A DNA stretch of 58,122 nt, taken from the NCBI GenBank assembly GCA_019119685.1, contig DWWN01000002.1, positions 1-58,122 on the forward strand, written 5' to 3'. Shown here one piece after another: positions 8,310 through 15,923 of this stretch (positions within the stretch are counted from its first letter, which is position 1; each line of letters opens with the position of its first letter). The position numbers and the translations under genes were made by a program. The notes beneath the pieces are model-generated. The model was given only the letters and a program-made list of their open reading frames with translations. It did not search any database and was not told the DNA's origin. This DNA is from Candidatus Faecalibacterium faecigallinarum (lineage in GTDB: Bacteria; Bacillota; Clostridia; Oscillospirales; Ruminococcaceae).

Positions 8310-9059
8310 ATGAAACTTGCAGGGAAAACCGATGTGGGCCGGGTCCGGCGGGAAAATCAGGACGATTTCCGCGCCGGGGAGCTGGCCGGCGGCGCAGCCT
8401 GGGGGCTGGTGTGCGACGGCATGGGCGGCGCGCGGGGCGGCCGGGAGGCCTCTCACGGGGCCTGCGACGTCATCGAGCGCTGCTTTCAGGAACAGTACAG
8501 CCGCTGCGCCCCCGGCGGGGAGGAAGCCTTCCTGACCCAGGCGCTGGAAAACGCCAACCACTATATCTTTCAAAAGTCGGCCCAGGACGAGGCCCTGGCC
8601 GGGATGGGCACCACGGTGGTGTGCGCCCTGGTGCGGGACGGCCGGGCTTATATCTGCCATGCGGGGGACTCCCGGGCCTACCTGTTCCACGCGGGGCGGC
8701 TGCACCAGCTGACCCACGACCACTCCTATGTACAGGAACTGGTGGACTGCGGCACCATCACCCCGGAGGAGGCCGAACACCACCCCCAGAAAAACATCAT
8801 CACCCGGGCGCTGGGGGTGGATTACCGCCTGGGGCCCGACTGCACCTCCGTCGTGGTGCTGAAAGGGGATATGCTGCTGCTGTGCTCGGACGGGCTGACC
8901 AACGCGCTGCCCGTGGAGCGGATCGAAAAGATCCTGTCCAGGACCCCCTTTTATGACCTGCCCGACCATCTGATCGAGGCGGCCAACGCGGCGGGAGGCC
9001 CCGACAACATCACCGCCCTCCTGCTGGGCATGGAACCGGAGGAGGCACGGCATGGATAA
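8310..9059 (+). CDS. prpC: PP2C-type Ser/Thr protein phosphatase PrpC (Stp)
   Basis: Dephosphorylates targets of the PrkC kinase and probably PrkC itself. The 249-residue product shows PP2C metal-site motifs: RRENQDDF near the N-terminus, VCDGMGGARGG, AGDSRAYL, CSDGLTNAL and GGPDNIT. A GGAG ribosome-binding site lies about 7 bases before the ATG. The stop overlaps the prkC start by 8 bases, a typical coupled kinase/phosphatase pair. Confidence 0.95.
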   Translation: MKLAGKTDVGRVRRENQDDFRAGELAGGAAWGLVCDGMGGARGGREASHGACDVIERCFQEQYSRCAPGGEEAFLTQALENANHYIFQKSAQDEALAGMGTTVVCALVRDGRAYICHAGDSRAYLFHAGRLHQLTHDHSYVQELVDCGTITPEEAEHHPQKNIITRALGVDYRLGPDCTSVVVLKGDMLLLCSDGLTNALPVERIEKILSRTPFYDLPDHLIEAANAAGGPDNITALLLGMEPEEARHG

Positions 9060-10935
9060 TCTCATCGGCAAAAAGCTGGACGGCCTGTACGAGGTGAAGG
9101 AACTGATCGGCGCGGGCGGGATGGCCAACGTCTACAAAGCGGTGATGGTGGGCCAGAACGGCCCCGTCCCCGCCGGGACGGTGGTGGCGGTCAAGGTGCT
9201 GCGAGCCGAGTATATGCACGACCCCGACCTTGTCAACCGCTTCAAGAACGAGTCGAAGGCCATTTCGCTGCTCCACCACCCCAACATCGTCAAGGTGTAC
9301 GACGTGTCGGTCACAGACCGGCTGCAGTATATCGTGATGGAGTACGTCAACGGCATGACCCTGCGCCAGTACCTCAACGAGCGGGGCGGCAAGCTGACCA
9401 GCCGCGAGACGGTCCACTTCATCTCCCAGATCCTGCAGGCGCTGGACCACGCCCACCGCAACGGCGTGGTCCACCGGGACGTGAAGCCCCAGAACATCAT
9501 GCTGCTGGCGAGCGGCCAGCTGCGGATGATGGACTTCGGCATCGCCCGCATCTCCCGGGCCGAAAACCAGCTGCTGGCCGGCAAGGCCATGGGCAGCGTC
9601 CACTATATCAGCCCGGAACAGGCCAAGGGTGAAGTGACCGGTCCCCAGAGCGACATCTACTCGGTGGGCGTCATGATGTACGAGATGCTGTCGGGGCGGC
9701 TGCCCTTCGACGGGGACGACGCGGTCAAGGTGGCCCTCAAGCAGATCACCGACACCCCGCGCCCCCTGGCCGAGATCGCCCCGGAAACGCCCCGCGCCCT
9801 GGTGGAGATCACCGAAAAGGCCATGGCAAAGCTGCCCGCCAACCGGTACGCCAGCGCCAGCGAGATGCTGGAGGCCCTCCACCGCTATGTGCAGGACCCG
9901 GACGTCGTCTTTGCCTACAAGTATATCACGGAGGAAGCACCTGCAAAGGTGGTCAAACAGACAATGAGCCAGAAAAAAGACAGTGCCGCCGGGCGCGTGC
10001 CCAAAAAGCGGAAGAAAAAGCGCTCGGCATTCATCCCGGTGCTGCTGGGCATCACGGTGGCGTTCGCGCTGGCCTGCGCGGCCCTCTGCTTTATGATCCT
10101 GCGCAACGCCAACAACCTCTTTACCGACGAGAAAGCCGACATCGTCCTGGAGGACTTTGTGGGCATGACCCGCGCCGAGGCTGAGGCCAGCCCCCAGATC
10201 AGCGGCGGGCAGATCAACGTCGAGTGGGTGGAGGAGTACAGCAGCACCTACGGCGAGGGCTATATCTACAAGCAGTCGCCCACCGGGGGCCGCAACATCC
10301 GGGAGGGCCAGACCGTCACCCTGACCGTCAGTCTGGGCACCCAGTATGTGACCATCCCCGACGTGACCAACTACGTCCAGTCCGACGCCGAGCAGCTGCT
10401 GCGCGACAGCGGCGTGTCAGTGCTGGTGGTGCAGAACGTGGAGCCCTCGGTGGCGGTGGGCGCGGTCATCCGCACCGACCCGGCGGCCGGCACCAGCGTG
10501 CCCGCCGGCAGCACCGTCGTGGTCTACGTCAGCCGCCAGCAGGTGGCTACCACCACCACCGTGCCATCGGTGGTGGGCCTGACCGTGGACGACGCCCGCA
10601 CCCTCCTGGTCCAGAACCGCCTGACTCTGGGCAGCCAGACCCAGGCCTACAGCGACCAGCCGGCGGGCACCGTCATCGCACAGGGGACCGCAGCGGGTTC
10701 CACCGTCAAATTCAACACGCGGGTCAACGTGACCGTGTCGGCCGGGCCGGAGCCCGTGCCCGAACAGCCCGCAGAGCCCGAGAGCCCCAGCAGCTCGGAG
10801 GGCACCGGCGACTGGTGGAGCGATCTGTGGGGCGGCGGCTCGTCGTCCTCGGATTCGCCGTCTTCTTCCTCCAGCGAGGGCGGCGGGTCCAGCAGTTCCG
10901 ACCCCGGCCTGATCTGGCCGTGGGACTGGTTTTGA
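9052..10935 (+). CDS. prkC: PASTA-domain Ser/Thr protein kinase PrkC (Stk1/PknB type)
   Basis: Membrane sensor kinase for muropeptides/lipid II that controls cell-wall homeostasis and spore germination in Firmicutes. The 627-residue product has an N-terminal kinase domain (glycine loop GAGGMANVYKA; HRDVKPQN about 141-148; DFG about 161; ISPEQA), a basic juxtamembrane stretch, one membrane helix (about 326-349) and three extracellular PASTA repeats (about 363-572). The final ~55 residues are unusual: Ser/Gly-rich blocks bracketed by aromatic clusters (DWWSDLW and a terminal WPWDWF). The family usually ends soon after the last PASTA domain. Confidence 0.95.
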   Translation: MDNLIGKKLDGLYEVKELIGAGGMANVYKAVMVGQNGPVPAGTVVAVKVLRAEYMHDPDLVNRFKNESKAISLLHHPNIVKVYDVSVTDRLQYIVMEYVNGMTLRQYLNERGGKLTSRETVHFISQILQALDHAHRNGVVHRDVKPQNIMLLASGQLRMMDFGIARISRAENQLLAGKAMGSVHYISPEQAKGEVTGPQSDIYSVGVMMYEMLSGRLPFDGDDAVKVALKQITDTPRPLAEIAPETPRALVEITEKAMAKLPANRYASASEMLEALHRYVQDPDVVFAYKYITEEAPAKVVKQTMSQKKDSAAGRVPKKRKKKRSAFIPVLLGITVAFALACAALCFMILRNANNLFTDEKADIVLEDFVGMTRAEAEASPQISGGQINVEWVEEYSSTYGEGYIYKQSPTGGRNIREGQTVTLTVSLGTQYVTIPDVTNYVQSDAEQLLRDSGVSVLVVQNVEPSVAVGAVIRTDPAAGTSVPAGSTVVVYVSRQQVATTTTVPSVVGLTVDDARTLLVQNRLTLGSQTQAYSDQPAGTVIAQGTAAGSTVKFNTRVNVTVSAGPEPVPEQPAEPESPSSSEGTGDWWSDLWGGGSSSSDSPSSSSSEGGGSSSSDPGLIWPWDWF

Positions 10936-10947
10936 CGGGGGCGGACG

Positions 10948-11841
10948 ATGGACGGATATATCATGAAAGGCATCGGCGGATTTTACTACGTCAAGACCCC
11001 GGACAGGGTGGTAGAGTGCAAGGCCCGCGGCATCTTCCGCAAGCAGAAGCGCAGCCCGGTGGCCGGGGATGAAGTGGCCCTTGCCGTCGAGAACGGCGCG
11101 GCCGTCATCGCCGAGATCGCGCCCCGCAAAAACGTCTTTGTCCGGCCGCCGGTGGCAAACCTCGACGTGCTGTTCCTGGTGGCCAGCACCACCCAGCCTT
11201 CCCCCAGCACCCTGGTGCTGGATAAGCTGTCCGCCATTGCGGTGGACAAAGGAGTCCAGCCGGTGGTGGTCTGCACCAAGGCCGACCTCGCCGGGGCGGA
11301 CTTCCTGGAAAAGGCTTATGTCCGGTCCACCCTGCCTTTTATCAAGATCGACTACGCCACCGGCGAGGGGCTGGACGAGGTGAAAGGCTGGATCAGCGGG
11401 CGGCTGTGCGCCTTCTGCGGCAACTCGGGCGTGGGCAAGTCCACGCTGCTGAACGCCCTGCTGCCCGAGGCCGGCCGGGAGACCGCCGCCATCAGCCGCA
11501 AGCTGGGCCGCGGCCGCCACACCACCCGGGAAGTGACCATCTTCGAGGCGTTTGGGGGCCGTATCGCCGACACCCCCGGCTTTGCCAGCCTGGAAGCCGG
11601 GCGGGCGGGGTTCATTCTCAAGGAAAACCTGGAACACGCCTTCCCGGAGTTTGCGCCCTATCTGGGCAAATGCCAGTTCACCGGGTGTTCCCACCGCAGC
11701 GAGAAGGGCTGCGCCGTCCGGGCCGCCCTGGCCGCGGGGGAGCTGTCCCAGACCCGCTACGACAGCTACTGCGCCATGTACGACGAGGTGAAAGACGTCA
11801 AGGACTGGGAGCAGCCCAAATGGCAGGAGCCCAAACTGTAA
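10948..11841 (+). CDS. rsgA: Ribosome small subunit-dependent GTPase A
   Basis: Late-stage 30S assembly GTPase. The 297-residue product shows the circularly permuted G-motif order of the YjeQ family: G4 (TKAD, about 109) precedes G1 (CGNSGVGKSTLLNAL, about 157-171) and G3 (DTPGF). There is an N-terminal OB-fold and a C-terminal zinc site (CQFTGCSHRSEKGCAV). It starts 12 bases after prkC. In Bacillus rpe follows; here thiN follows directly. Confidence 0.95.
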   Translation: MDGYIMKGIGGFYYVKTPDRVVECKARGIFRKQKRSPVAGDEVALAVENGAAVIAEIAPRKNVFVRPPVANLDVLFLVASTTQPSPSTLVLDKLSAIAVDKGVQPVVVCTKADLAGADFLEKAYVRSTLPFIKIDYATGEGLDEVKGWISGRLCAFCGNSGVGKSTLLNALLPEAGRETAAISRKLGRGRHTTREVTIFEAFGGRIADTPGFASLEAGRAGFILKENLEHAFPEFAPYLGKCQFTGCSHRSEKGCAVRAALAAGELSQTRYDSYCAMYDEVKDVKDWEQPKWQEPKL

Positions 11842-11856
11842 AGGAGAGTGCGGAAT

Positions 11857-12495
11857 ATGGCGCGCTGCGTCATCGTTTCGGCCTGCCCGGTCAGCCCGGC
11901 GCTGGCCGGCCTGCTGCGGGCGGACGACTACCTGATCGCCTGCGACGCGGGCTATCACAACTGCGAGGCCCTGGGCCGCAGGCCCGACGCCGTGGTGGGG
12001 GACTTCGATTCGGCCCCCTGCCCCGTGGCGGCGCCGGGGGAGGATCTGGTGGTTCTGCCCCACGTCAAGGACGACACCGACACCGAGTACGCGGCCAAGC
12101 TGGCCTCCCGCGAGGGCTACACCGAAGTGTTGCTGCTGGGGTGCCTGGGGGGCCGCCGGCTGGAGCACACCCTGGCCAACCTCTGCACCGGCCTCGGGCT
12201 GGAACAGCGGGGGGTGCGCGCCGTGCTGCAAAACGAGCGCAGCAGGGTCACCTATCTGCTGCCCGGCCAGACCCGCACCTACCCGCGGGGGGACTACTTC
12301 TACCTGTCGGTGTTCCCGCTGGAGGGCCGGGCCGAAGGGGTGCAGATCCGGGGGGCTTTTTACGAGCTGACCGACGCCACCCTGACCGCCGGCTATCCGC
12401 TGGGGGTCAGCAACGAGTACGCCCCCGGCTCGGACGCCATCACCCTGTCGGTGCGCGAGGGCGCGCTGGCGGTGATCGAGACCAAGGCGGACTGA
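11857..12495 (+). CDS. thiN: Thiamine diphosphokinase
   Basis: Transfers pyrophosphate from ATP to thiamine to make TPP. The 212-residue product has the family motifs DAGYHNCEALGRRPDAVVGDFDS and KDDTDTEYA in the N-terminal catalytic domain, followed by the thiamine-binding beta domain. AAGGAG at 11841-11846 supports the ATG at 11857 rather than an in-frame GTG 9 bases earlier. Located after rsgA as in the Bacillus gene order, minus rpe. Confidence 0.9.
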   Translation: MARCVIVSACPVSPALAGLLRADDYLIACDAGYHNCEALGRRPDAVVGDFDSAPCPVAAPGEDLVVLPHVKDDTDTEYAAKLASREGYTEVLLLGCLGGRRLEHTLANLCTGLGLEQRGVRAVLQNERSRVTYLLPGQTRTYPRGDYFYLSVFPLEGRAEGVQIRGAFYELTDATLTAGYPLGVSNEYAPGSDAITLSVREGALAVIETKAD

Positions 12496-12536
12496 CCGTT
12501 TGCGCCCTGCGCGGAACATTCCGCCCCGGTTTTGCT

Positions 12537-12542
12537 TATAAT
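12537..12542 (+). promoter_or_regulatory. Candidate -10 element for spoVM
   Basis: A perfect TATAAT lies 29 bases before the spoVM start, but no good -35 box is visible 16-18 bases upstream. It may instead be recognised by a sporulation sigma factor or another non-standard arrangement. Confidence 0.3.
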
Positions 12543-12570
12543 GGAGCAAAACAGAAAGGCGGTGCCGCGT

Positions 12571-12654
12571 ATGAAGATGATCGTCCTCAAAAGCCCCCGG
12601 TGCCTGGCCGGCCTGCTGCGGCTGGTGTTCGGCATCAAAAAAGAAAACAGCTGA
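12571..12654 (+). CDS. spoVM: Stage V sporulation protein M
   Basis: A 27-residue amphipathic peptide with the sequence start MKMIVLKSPRCLAGLLRLVF and a basic KKE end. It closely resembles the 26-residue SpoVM of Bacillus (same MK..-KxP-xxL-G-xxR pattern, a conserved proline at position 9 and a Lys-rich C-terminus). SpoVM senses the curved forespore membrane and recruits SpoIVA. Position directly after thiN is the same as in Bacillus. A GAAAGGCGG sequence about 10 bases upstream is the ribosome-binding site. Too short for most ORF callers. Confidence 0.87.
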   Translation: MKMIVLKSPRCLAGLLRLVFGIKKENS

Positions 12655-12668
12655 AAAGACAGCGCTGA

Positions 12669-12718
12669 AAGAACCTATCCTGTGGCCAGTCAAAGAGCCG
12701 CGGGATGGGTTCTTTTTG
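12669..12718 (+). terminator. Terminator after spoVM
   Basis: AGAACC-ATCC pairs with GGAT-GGTTCT around a ~22-base loop and is followed by TTTTT. It separates spoVM from sipL-spoIVA. Confidence 0.65.
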
Positions 12719-12728
12719 TCCTGCCCGG

Positions 12729-12746
12729 CGCATAGAGTGAACTATG
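12729..12746 (+). promoter_or_regulatory. Possible sporulation-type promoter/operator of sipL-spoIVA
   Basis: GCATAGAGT resembles the sigma-E -10 consensus (GCATACAnT). The same bases form an inverted repeat GCATAG-n6-CTATGC. No clear -35 match is visible, so this is tentative. Confidence 0.25.
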
Positions 12747-12780
12747 CCAAGAAGAGGGACAGGAAAGGAGCGCCGTAAAC

Positions 12781-14304
12781 ATGGAACTGAAGGTATTCCG
12801 CGATCTCCTCTATGCCGGCGGCGGATGCTGCACCGTCAAGGCGGAGATTCCGGTGGAGACCGAGATCCTGATCTCGGACTATCTGCCGCAGGTGTTCAGG
12901 GTGGTCAAGTGTTTTGCGCGGCCGGTGGTGCTGCAAAAGCAGCTGCAGCCCGGCCGGCTGACGCTGGAAGGCTATATCCGCTGCACCGTCTACTACCAGG
13001 GGGAGGGCGGAGCGGGCTTGTGCCAGACCGAGCAGAAACTGCCCTTCCAGAAAACGCTGGAGCTGCCCGCCTTCAGCTTTACCTCCTGGAGCGCCGCGGT
13101 GGAAGGGGAGACCGAGTACATCAACTGCCGGGCCGTCACCCCCCGGCGGATCGAAGTGCGGGGGGCCTATGGGCTGGTGGCGTCGGTCAGCACCCAGTGC
13201 AGCACCGAGGCTGTCACCGCCCTGAGCGGCTGCGGCATCCAGCAGCGGCAGGTCACGCTGCGGGGGGTGAAGCGGGCCGCCGTTCTGGATAAGCTGTTTG
13301 CCGCCGACGGGGCCATCCCTTTTGCCGAGCCGCCCGCCGCCGTCCTGGACGTGAGCGGCAGCGCCCTCGTCTCGGAGCTGCGGCTGCTCAACGGCAAGGC
13401 GGTGGCCAAAGGGGAGATCCACGCCCTCTGCGCCTGGAAAGGCCGGGACAGCGCCGCCCTCCAAAGCCAGGAGGCTGCCATCGCCTTCAACCAGATCCTG
13501 GACGTGGAGGGCCTGACCGAGGACTGCCAGTGCCTGTGCACGGCCGAGCCGGTGGGCTTCACCCTGGCGGAAGGGGAGGACGGCGGCCCCGGCAAACTGT
13601 CCGCCACCGTCATGCTCCATCTGCGGGCCTGGCGGCCCTACGAACTGAACTGCGTGGCCGACGCCTTTTCCACCCAGTGCGAGGTGAAGTGCGAGACGGC
13701 CCCGCTCACCGCCGAACAGATGGCCTGCACCCTGGACGAGACGGCCGCCGTCACCTGTTCGGGGCCGCTGCCGGACGAAAACACCCGCCTGCTGGCCTGT
13801 TTTGCCTCCTTCGGGCCGGTGGGGGTGGAGACGGAAGGGGATGCCCCCGTCTTAAAAGCGCGGGTCCAGGTGACGGCCTTTGGGCAGAACAGCCTGGACG
13901 AGATCGACAGCTACGACAAGACCGCCGAGCTGGTCCTGCCGCTTTCCGGCTGCCCGGCGGGGGAGCTCTGGCCCGAGTGCTGGCTGAGCGCCGAGAGCTT
14001 GCAAGCCGGCTGTACCGGCGGCGCGCTGGAAGTGACGGTGCAGGTCCGGGCCCAGGGGGCCGTCCTCTGCCGGGAGAGCATCCCCTGTGTCAGCGCCGTG
14101 GAGACGGGCGCGCCCCTGGCCCCCGCCGACCCGGACATCTCCCTGCGGGTCTACTATGCCCGGCAGGGCGAAGCGTTGTTCGACATCGCGCGGCGGTTCC
14201 ACGTCTCGCCGGGGCAGATGCTGGAGGCCAACGGCCTGGAGGCCGGCACCCAGACCCTGGCGGAAGTCTGCCGCCTGCTGGTGCCCGGCGCCCCCGGCAA
14301 CTGA
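12781..14304 (+). CDS. sipL: SipL-like spore coat morphogenetic protein (DUF3794/SPOCS plus LysM)
   Basis: In Clostridioides SipL binds SpoIVA and is needed for coat encasement. The 507-residue product contains SPOCS/DUF3794-type repeats (for example ETEILISDYLPQVFRVVKC near the N-terminus and similar blocks later) and a C-terminal LysM domain (about 458-505; YYARQGEALFDIARRFHVSP). AAAGGAG precedes the ATG. spoIVA begins 17 bases after its stop, so the interacting partners are probably co-transcribed. Family membership is firm; the SipL role rests on architecture and neighbour. Confidence 0.85.
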   Translation: MELKVFRDLLYAGGGCCTVKAEIPVETEILISDYLPQVFRVVKCFARPVVLQKQLQPGRLTLEGYIRCTVYYQGEGGAGLCQTEQKLPFQKTLELPAFSFTSWSAAVEGETEYINCRAVTPRRIEVRGAYGLVASVSTQCSTEAVTALSGCGIQQRQVTLRGVKRAAVLDKLFAADGAIPFAEPPAAVLDVSGSALVSELRLLNGKAVAKGEIHALCAWKGRDSAALQSQEAAIAFNQILDVEGLTEDCQCLCTAEPVGFTLAEGEDGGPGKLSATVMLHLRAWRPYELNCVADAFSTQCEVKCETAPLTAEQMACTLDETAAVTCSGPLPDENTRLLACFASFGPVGVETEGDAPVLKARVQVTAFGQNSLDEIDSYDKTAELVLPLSGCPAGELWPECWLSAESLQAGCTGGALEVTVQVRAQGAVLCRESIPCVSAVETGAPLAPADPDISLRVYYARQGEALFDIARRFHVSPGQMLEANGLEAGTQTLAEVCRLLVPGAPGN

Positions 14305-14321
14305 GAGGAGGAACAGACACA

Positions 14322-15803
14322 GTGGAACATCCTGTACTCTACCGCGAGATCGGCCAGCGGACCGGCGGCGATATTTATATCGGGGTGGTGGGCCCGGTCC
14401 GCAGCGGAAAAAGCACCTTTATCAAGCAGTTCATGGAGGCGCTGGTCCTGCCCGCATTGGAAGACCCCGCCGCCCTCGCCCGCGCGAAGGATGAGCTGCC
14501 CCAGTCGGCCGCCGGCCGCACCATCATGACCACCGAGCCCAAGTTCATCCCCGAGGCGGCCGTCCCCCTCCAGCTGGAAGGCGGGGGCGAGTGCCGCGTC
14601 CGGCTGATCGACTGCGTGGGCTACATGGTGGAGGGGGCCATGGGCCACGAGGAGGACGACAAGCCCCGGATGGTGAAAAGCCCCTGGTTCGACGAGGCGG
14701 TGCCCTTCGACCTGGCCGCCGAGACCGGCACCCGCAAGGTGATCCGGGACCACTCCACCATCGGGGTGGTGGTGACCACCGACGGCTCGATCAGCGACAT
14801 TCCCCGGGCGGGGTACGAACAGGCCGAAGGACGGGTCATCGCCGAGCTGGAAGCGCTGGGCAAACCCTACGTCATTTTGCTGAACAGCACCCATCCCGAC
14901 GACCCGGAGACGCTCCGGCTGGCCGCCCGGATGGAGCAGCAGTATGGCCGGGCCGTGCTGCCGGTCAGCTGCGTGGACCTGGACGGCCCCGCCATCGAAA
15001 AGATCCTGGAGAGTGTGCTGTACGAGTTCCCGGTCCGGGAACTGGACTTTGCCATGCCCCGCTGGGTGACCATGCTGGACAGCGGCCACTGGCTGCAGAG
15101 CAGCGTCTACGAGGCGGCCCTGGCCTTTGCGGCCAAGGTCAGCCGGATGAAGGACCTGAAAGCTGCCGCAGAGGGGGACGCGCTGGCCTGCGAGGCGGTG
15201 GCCCGCTCCCGCGTCAGCGGGATGGACCTGGCCAAGGGAAGCGTCAAGGTGACGGTGGAGCTCAAGCCGGACGTGTTCTACCGGGTGCTGAGCGAGCAGA
15301 CCGGCCTGGAGATCGGGGACGAGGCGGGGCTGATGCCCTGCATCATCGAGCTGGCCCGCGCCAAAAAGGAATACGAGCGGCTGCGGGGCGCGCTGGAACA
15401 GGTGGAGGCCACCGGCTACGGCATCGTCATGCCCTCCATCGACGAGCTGCACCTCGAGCAGCCCGAGATCGTCCAGCAGGGAGGCCGCTACGGCGTCCGG
15501 CTGGAAGCCAGCGCGCCGTCCATCCACATGATGCGGGCGGTCATCCGCACCGAGCTGAGCCCCATCGTGGGCTCGGAGCGCCAGAGCGAAGAACTGGTCC
15601 AGAGCCTGCTGGCCGGCTTTGCCGACGACCCCATCAAGCTGTGGGAGTCCAACATCTTCGGCAAAAGCCTGCACGAGCTGGTCAGCGAGGGGCTGCAGGC
15701 CAAGCTGCTGCATATGCCCCAGGAGGCCCGCACCAAAATGCAGGAGACCCTCGAACGGGTCATCAACGAGGGCTGCACCGGCCTGATCTGCATTTTGCTG
15801 TGA
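14322..15803 (+). CDS. spoIVA: Stage IV sporulation protein A (spore coat ATPase)
   Basis: SpoIVA polymerises with ATP hydrolysis on the outer forespore membrane to form the coat basement layer. The 493-residue product (Bacillus: 492) has a TRAFAC-like ATPase N-terminus with REIGQRTGGDIYIGVVGPV and the P-loop GPVRSGKST (about 24-32), then the GTPase-like IDCVGYMVEGAMG segment, a middle domain and the C-terminal tail ending GLICILL. A GAGGAGG ribosome-binding site places the start at GTG 14322. No frameshift or missing motif was seen, so sporulation competence is plausible. Confidence 0.95.
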   Translation: MEHPVLYREIGQRTGGDIYIGVVGPVRSGKSTFIKQFMEALVLPALEDPAALARAKDELPQSAAGRTIMTTEPKFIPEAAVPLQLEGGGECRVRLIDCVGYMVEGAMGHEEDDKPRMVKSPWFDEAVPFDLAAETGTRKVIRDHSTIGVVVTTDGSISDIPRAGYEQAEGRVIAELEALGKPYVILLNSTHPDDPETLRLAARMEQQYGRAVLPVSCVDLDGPAIEKILESVLYEFPVRELDFAMPRWVTMLDSGHWLQSSVYEAALAFAAKVSRMKDLKAAAEGDALACEAVARSRVSGMDLAKGSVKVTVELKPDVFYRVLSEQTGLEIGDEAGLMPCIIELARAKKEYERLRGALEQVEATGYGIVMPSIDELHLEQPEIVQQGGRYGVRLEASAPSIHMMRAVIRTELSPIVGSERQSEELVQSLLAGFADDPIKLWESNIFGKSLHELVSEGLQAKLLHMPQEARTKMQETLERVINEGCTGLICILL

Positions 15804-15846
15804 CGTCCCGGCGGCTCCCGCAGGCATCCAAAGATTTGGACATAGC

Positions 15847-15886
15847 AAAGCCCCCGCTTTTCCACAAACGGAAAAGCGGGGGCTTT
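15847..15886. terminator. Bidirectional terminator between spoIVA and cstA
   Basis: A 17-bp perfect stem (AAAGCCCCCGCTTTTCC and its complement) with a 6-base loop lies between two convergent genes. The A/T-rich outer ends suit both strands. Confidence 0.85.
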
Positions 15887-15923
15887 CAGTGTGCCGAAAA
15901 ATCTATTGATCCGGGCGGGAAAC

